Assembly: GCA_028711675.1 (NCBI GenBank) | Contig: JAQTRT010000084.1 | Location: forward strand, 1 to 11,018 | Reading direction: 5' to 3' | Length of the DNA: 11,018 bases | Source: a bacterium | Lineage (GTDB): Bacteria > Spirochaetota > JAHITG01 | In this document: piece after piece, positions 7,493-11,018 of the stretch | Numbering within the stretch: the first letter of the stretch is position 1 | How the letters are laid out: every line of letters starts with the position of its first letter | Position numbers and translations under genes: made by a program | The notes under the pieces: generated by a model | Databases searched by the model: none | What the model was told of the DNA's origin: nothing | What the model saw: the letters and a program-made list of their open reading frames with translations, nothing else

Positions 7493-7516
7493 AAGCGGTT
7501 CCCGGGGCTGCCGCTT
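7493..7516. repeat. Inverted repeat upstream of the DUF3108 promoter
   Basis: AAGCGG at 7493-7498 is mirrored by CCGCTT at 7511-7516, with a 12-base GC-rich centre containing CCCGGG. It lies 7 bases upstream of the -35 element on the minus strand. It could be an operator or a weak hairpin; no T-run follows on either strand, so a terminator is unlikely. Confidence 0.35.
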
Positions 7517-7636
7517 CTTTATACTCCAAGAAATGTCATGAACGTCGATACCGGGCCAAAAATCAGTTCTTTAAAATCCCGGAATTGTCCTTGTTTTTGT
7601 CCCTTTATCCCGCCAGCAGAAAACTTTATTTCTAAC

Positions 7637-7664
7637 TTGACATTTAAGTAGAACGTATTAAAAT
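7637..7664 (+). promoter_or_regulatory. Strong sigma70-type promoter of the pseudo-receiver/PilZ/AsmA operon
   Basis: A perfect TTGACA (7637-7642) and TAAAAT (7659-7664, five of six consensus bases) are 16 bases apart. The predicted transcript starts near 7671, leaving a leader of about 22 bases that contains an excellent ribosome binding site. This is the best promoter match in the window. Confidence 0.65.
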
Positions 7665-7680
7665 CTATATGAGGCATCGT

Positions 7681-7687
7681 AAGGAGG
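7681..7687 (+). promoter_or_regulatory. Consensus ribosome binding site
   Basis: AAGGAGG, a full anti-16S match, lies 6 bases before the ATG at 7694 and fixes that start. It suggests strong translation of the first gene of the operon. Confidence 0.85.
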
Positions 7688-7693
7688 TTCATC

Positions 7694-8431
7694 ATGAAAT
7701 CTTCTGTTACTATTGTTTTATATCAATGCCGGGACAAGCTTACGTCCGCATTAAAAAAGAACCTGATCAATGACAGTCAGACCATCGATATCATCGATGA
7801 TGAAAAGGACCTGCTTCGCCTTTGCGATGCCAATAAATACTTCATTATCGTCTATGACGGCAAAGAACGAAAGCATATCAAGGGCATCCTTCCCAGGATA
7901 CTGAACAAGAATGTGCTGCTGCTCTTTCTCCTCACCGGTCCGGAATCAAAGAAGCATAATTTCAAGAAAAATTCGGAGGAAAGGGTGCTTTTCATTACCA
8001 TGCCTCCCAGCCTGCAGGAATTATCCCAGCAGTTCGACATTATTTACAAGGCCCGGAGGCTGGAAGTGGCCAGTAAGGAATACGAAGAGATCCTGAAGGC
8101 CTATGAGCAGACCGGGGAGCTGAGCCGGAACGAACTGATGAATATCAGGGAAAGCCTGGCTGCATGGGAAAAGGTGGGAGAATTATCCCGGAAGGAACTG
8201 ATCGAATATAATAAAGAACGGGAAGCTTATGACTCCCTTATCGAATTCATCAATAATGAGAATATGTTCAAGGATAAAGTGCTGAAAGCCTGGGAACAGG
8301 CCATGGAAATGGGACGGGAGGAACTGGTCAAGGCTTACGAGGAAATAAAAAAGTACGTTCACCAGAGAGAGGAAACGCAGGGCGGGAAACCGGAGGGGAA
8401 ATCCGGCACCGATACGGAACCGTCCCGATAA
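7694..8431 (+). CDS. Degenerate response-regulator receiver protein with tandem 21-residue repeats
   Basis: The 245-residue cytoplasmic protein has no signal peptide. Residues 5-115 have the strand/helix order of a CheY-type receiver: VTIVLY as strand 1, FIIVYD ending at D55 as strand 3, LLLFLLT with T81 as strand 4, and VLFITMPPS as strand 5. The acidic pair after strand 1 is absent, and the conserved Lys is Met103, exactly 22 residues after T81 as in CheY. It is therefore probably a pseudo-receiver, although D55 remains. From about 133 the protein is helical and contains 21-residue repeats of the form A[YW]E...ELSR.EL (A136, A157, degenerate A178, A199). The tail (about 226-245) is hydrophilic and disordered. 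It heads an operon with PilZ and AsmA-like genes. The repeats may bind a partner; the function is not known. Confidence 0.75.
   Translation: MKSSVTIVLYQCRDKLTSALKKNLINDSQTIDIIDDEKDLLRLCDANKYFIIVYDGKERKHIKGILPRILNKNVLLLFLLTGPESKKHNFKKNSEERVLFITMPPSLQELSQQFDIIYKARRLEVASKEYEEILKAYEQTGELSRNELMNIRESLAAWEKVGELSRKELIEYNKEREAYDSLIEFINNENMFKDKVLKAWEQAMEMGREELVKAYEEIKKYVHQREETQGGKPEGKSGTDTEPSR
8090..8341 (+). repeat. Four tandem 21-residue helical repeats (coding)
   Basis: Residues 133-216 of the pseudo-receiver protein divide into four units of exactly 21 residues. Units 1, 2 and 4 read KAYEQTGELSRNEL, AAWEKVGELSRKEL and KAWEQAMEMGREEL. Unit 3 keeps only the A-Y-D start and scattered positions. Twenty-one residues equal three heptads, which fits helical hairpins or a coiled coil. 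The nucleotide sequence has diverged, so this is an old duplication. Confidence 0.7.
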
Positions 8432-8447
8432 CGCGTCCGGTCATTGA

Positions 8448-8816
8448 ATGACACAAGAGAATAAAAAATTCATATTATCACAAAAATATTCCAACGTTGA
8501 CCAAAGGCGGAAGAACGCAAGGATCCCGGTCGAGATAAGGGGTTCCTTTGTCTTCATGGATGCCAGCAGTAAAATAAGCGATCTCTGTCTCGTGAACAGT
8601 CTTTCCACCGGCGGTCTGGCCATTGAGGCCAGTTCGGTACTGTCCATCGGCGATGTGATCACGGTTACTTTCATCCTGGAGGACCACATCATCAGTGAGG
8701 TCTGCAAGATCACCCGGATCCACGGGAAAGAGGTAGGCTGCAGATTCATCAGCCCCGTTCCCCAGAACGTCCAGTTCATCGGCAGCTTTATCTATAAGAA
8801 ATTATTCTCAACATGA
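8448..8816 (+). CDS. PilZ domain protein
   Basis: The 122-residue protein is a single PilZ domain, the family that binds cyclic-di-GMP and relays it to motility or envelope targets. The N-terminal RRKNAR (residues 20-25) gives the RxxxR motif through R21 and R25. The second motif, normally [DN]xSxxG, appears here as SLSTGG at 51-56, with Ser instead of Asp/Asn at its first position and N50 just before it. Beta-strands such as VITVTFIL and VCKITRIHGKEVGCRF follow, as expected for the barrel. The gene starts 16 bases after the pseudo-receiver stop without a clear Shine-Dalgarno sequence, and its TGA overlaps the next ATG by 4 bases. It is thus the middle gene of an operon. PilZ identity is firm; nucleotide binding is likely but not certain. 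Confidence 0.85.
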   Translation: MTQENKKFILSQKYSNVDQRRKNARIPVEIRGSFVFMDASSKISDLCLVNSLSTGGLAIEASSVLSIGDVITVTFILEDHIISEVCKITRIHGKEVGCRFISPVPQNVQFIGSFIYKKLFST

Positions 8817-11018
8817 AGATCATGCCTTTATTGAAAAAGATCCTGCTTTATTCTGGCCTGGGCATTCTTCTCCTTTTAGTCATTTTTTCAGTAGCTTACA
8901 AGATATTCATCACACCGGCTTTTGTGTCCGGGAAAGTGAACGGGATACTGAAACGTTCTTTTCCTGTTCCTGTCTCGTTTCGTATCAGGAGCATCAGCCT
9001 CTTAAGCGGGATCGAGATCGAACATGTGAAGGTATATAATCCGCCTTCTTACAGAAGGGACCTTTTTCTTTCCATCGATAAGGTAAAGATCAAATATAAC
9101 TTCCTCTCTTTTCTTTTACTGAAGATCAAATTCGATGAGATCGTTATTCAGGATCCGTATGTTTTCCTGGAATACAGTCCCCGGCTGGGAAAGTGGAACT
9201 TCGCCTCCTTTACAGGCGCGCCGAAAAAGAAAGAACAAGAAAAGAAAACAGGTCCCCTTTCCGTCGATTTTGACTTGAAGAAGTTCAATATCAATAATCT
9301 TCAGGTCGAGCTGTATAAGGATCTTTACCTTCTGGTAAAAGGGTTGAACCTGGCCTTGAACCTGAACCTGGACCGGACATCCCTTGAAGGAGTAAAGAAA
9401 GTAAACCTGCGTTTTTATAATACAGGGAAAGAGAATATCATACTCCGGAGATCCGGGATGAACCTGATCATGCCGTTTCATCTGGACATTCTCCTCAATA
9501 TCCCGGACCGGAAAGAAGGAAGGATCCGGCTCTCCTATGTGCTGGAGAAACAGCTCGTGGAGATTAATAATAAATTCATCCGGCTCCCGGACCTCCGGTT
9601 TAAACTGGATTCCCGGATCTTTTTAAACCAATACTCCCTGTCCATCGAGGAACTGCTGTTCCTTGTGAACAAGAATCCTGTCCTGAACCTGAAAGGCCGG
9701 ATCATCCGGTTCAACAAGGAAGCCCGTGTGCAGATCGTATCAGCCGGGAATCATGTCGATCTGAATGATTTTGAGGACCTGATCCGGACCTTATTGAACA
9801 GGGAGAGGCTTAAGATCAGCGGCCAATTCAGGACGGATGAACTGGTCATCCGGAACGATCAGGCATCCGGTCCGGTCAGGATGGCCAGCGAGTTCAATCT
9901 CAGAGACTTGAACTTTACCCTTCCGGAGAACAAGATAAACATCCAGGGACTCGGTCTGAACTTCCTTTTTAAAAATGATGAAAAGAACAAGGTCCGGGCC
10001 AGTGTCCGTATGCGTGCCGCAATTATACAGTTCGATCTTGTCCAGGTCTCCAATTTTAATTTTCAGATACAGGCCGGCCTGGATAATCTTATGAAACTCC
10101 GTTCTGTCCGTGCCTGGACCAGGGATTGCAGGATCAATCACGGTAATTTTAATACAGATCTCCGGTATTCGGACGGTTTACTGATCGGTAATATAGAGCT
10201 GAAAGGCCTGGATATCGGGCAGTTCAACAGGATGGTTTCAGGCCATCTGGACCTGGTCCATTCCATCCGGTCCGGGAATAAAGACGTCATCAGGAACAGA
10301 ACAACCGTAACCATACCCGATTTTCAGGTGAATACGTTCTTTTCGAACAGGAAATTCCCTTCCAAGACCATCCCTTTGTCGTTCGAATCGGACCTTTCAT
10401 TCTTTCCCAGCGGGATGAGGATCGATATCCCGGCTCTGGAGTTCAAGGCCGGCAATATCCTGGAGAGTATCCTGGCTGTTCAGAAAAAGGAAACGATCGA
10501 AGCTGAAATAAAACATTTATGCCTCAGGCTTGAAAATATCATACCAGCCCTTCCTGAGAATCTCCTTTACAGTATCCCTTTTACGCGTTTAAAAGGTTCC
10601 CTTTTTTTAAACGGTTCCTTCCTCATGGAAAAAGAACATATGAAAGCGCATCTGTTCCTGACCAATGATCCCATCACGCTGGAAAAGGATAACAGCGGTC
10701 TTGTCATACAGGCCGTTTCTTCAGAAATGAAATGGGAGAAAGAGATGAGCAATCAGCATATCGTCTGTTCTCTCTCCCTTTCCAATATTGAAAACAAGTA
10801 CCGTTCTTTTAATACCAATATCAATGATTATAATATTTCCTACTCCAATATTGCGGGAAAGGTCGGGCTGTTTTCCAGGGCCCGTCTTGCACCCGGAGGA
10901 CTGGTGCTGGAGGACCTGGACGTTCAGGTGCCTGACCTTCATTTCCGTCTTTCTGCCAAAGGAAGCATGGCCGGCAAGCCTGTGCCTCTGATGGATTTTA
11001 AGGCATTGATGAGTTTTA
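8813..11018 (+). CDS. AsmA-like membrane-anchored protein, 3' end outside the window
   Basis: The frame starts at an ATG that overlaps the PilZ stop (ATGA) and stays open for 735 codons to the window edge. A single hydrophobic helix at residues 10-29 after two lysines suggests an inner-membrane anchor with a large periplasmic body. The next segment, with SFRIRSISLLSGIEIEHVKV, a SIDKVKIKYNF strand and a motif of the form KIKFDEIVIQDPYVFLEY, is typical of the N-terminus of AsmA/TamB-type bridge proteins. A charged KKKEQEKK linker lies near 138-145, and the rest is repetitive beta-strand sequence. Members of this superfamily are implicated in phospholipid movement or outer-membrane assembly. Family lengths of about 600 to over 1000 residues mean the end may be near or far. 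ATG 8822 is an alternative start. Translational coupling to PilZ is probable. Confidence 0.75.
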   Translation, partial: MKIMPLLKKILLYSGLGILLLLVIFSVAYKIFITPAFVSGKVNGILKRSFPVPVSFRIRSISLLSGIEIEHVKVYNPPSYRRDLFLSIDKVKIKYNFLSFLLLKIKFDEIVIQDPYVFLEYSPRLGKWNFASFTGAPKKKEQEKKTGPLSVDFDLKKFNINNLQVELYKDLYLLVKGLNLALNLNLDRTSLEGVKKVNLRFYNTGKENIILRRSGMNLIMPFHLDILLNIPDRKEGRIRLSYVLEKQLVEINNKFIRLPDLRFKLDSRIFLNQYSLSIEELLFLVNKNPVLNLKGRIIRFNKEARVQIVSAGNHVDLNDFEDLIRTLLNRERLKISGQFRTDELVIRNDQASGPVRMASEFNLRDLNFTLPENKINIQGLGLNFLFKNDEKNKVRASVRMRAAIIQFDLVQVSNFNFQIQAGLDNLMKLRSVRAWTRDCRINHGNFNTDLRYSDGLLIGNIELKGLDIGQFNRMVSGHLDLVHSIRSGNKDVIRNRTTVTIPDFQVNTFFSNRKFPSKTIPLSFESDLSFFPSGMRIDIPALEFKAGNILESILAVQKKETIEAEIKHLCLRLENIIPALPENLLYSIPFTRLKGSLFLNGSFLMEKEHMKAHLFLTNDPITLEKDNSGLVIQAVSSEMKWEKEMSNQHIVCSLSLSNIENKYRSFNTNINDYNISYSNIAGKVGLFSRARLAPGGLVLEDLDVQVPDLHFRLSAKGSMAGKPVPLMDFKALMSF

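Noticed and set aside
6852..7541. 229-codon open frame on the plus strand opposite the DUF3108 gene
   Set aside because: It is antisense to a gene with a clear signal peptide and family motif, and it would run through that gene's start and promoter. Its protein shows no recognisable domain.
7551..7582. CCGGG/CCCGG pairing in the divergent intergenic region
   Set aside because: Only 5 bases with a 22-base loop and no T-run; too weak in a genome rich in CCGG.
7427..7651. 74-codon plus-strand frame across the divergent intergenic region
   Set aside because: It overlaps the DUF3108 start and the -35 region of the right-hand operon, lacks a ribosome binding site and has no recognisable protein features.
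9345..9375. Short AACCTG direct repeats in the AsmA-like gene
   Set aside because: They encode an alternating LNLALNLNL strand and are explained by codon choice in a beta-strand.

Overview
The window comes from a Gram-negative (outer-membrane-bearing) bacterium. Three consecutive genes encode predicted outer-membrane beta-barrel proteins ending in a C-terminal Phe, and further genes encode exported or envelope-bridging proteins. An endonuclease-type MutL, a FecR-barrel fusion, a DUF3108 protein, a PilZ protein and an AsmA-like protein together would suit a spirochaete-like or other non-proteobacterial diderm lineage. No single gene fixes the phylum, so that placement is tentative. Base composition looks even across the window, and I see no insertion sequence, tRNA, rRNA, CRISPR array or phage gene.

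Layout. Positions 2-1537 hold the 3' part of a large Ser/Tyr-rich barrel gene. Positions 1629-2759 hold a second, complete barrel gene. Positions 2875-4944 hold a secreted FecR domain joined by a Pro/Glu/Lys linker to a barrel that resembles the one just upstream. mutL follows with its start codon touching the preceding stop (4945-6696). The next gene, a secreted DUF3108 protein (6699-7448), is convergent with mutL, and a perfect inverted repeat covers both stop codons. A 245-base intergenic stretch carries divergent sigma70-type promoters. From it a rightward operon starts: a degenerate receiver protein with tandem 21-residue repeats (7694-8431), a PilZ-domain protein (8448-8816), and a long AsmA-like membrane-anchored protein (8813 to the window end). 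The AsmA-like frame overlaps the PilZ gene by 4 bases and has no stop in the window.

How the parts may fit. The left half looks like an envelope or surface-protein cluster with a DNA mismatch-repair gene attached. The right operon could link a signalling input (pseudo-receiver and PilZ, possibly cyclic-di-GMP) to an AsmA-type protein, a family associated with lipid transfer or outer-membrane homeostasis. That link is inferred from gene order only. The most distinctive items are the pseudo-receiver with 21-residue repeats, its operon with PilZ and AsmA, and the paired barrels of which one has gained a FecR domain.
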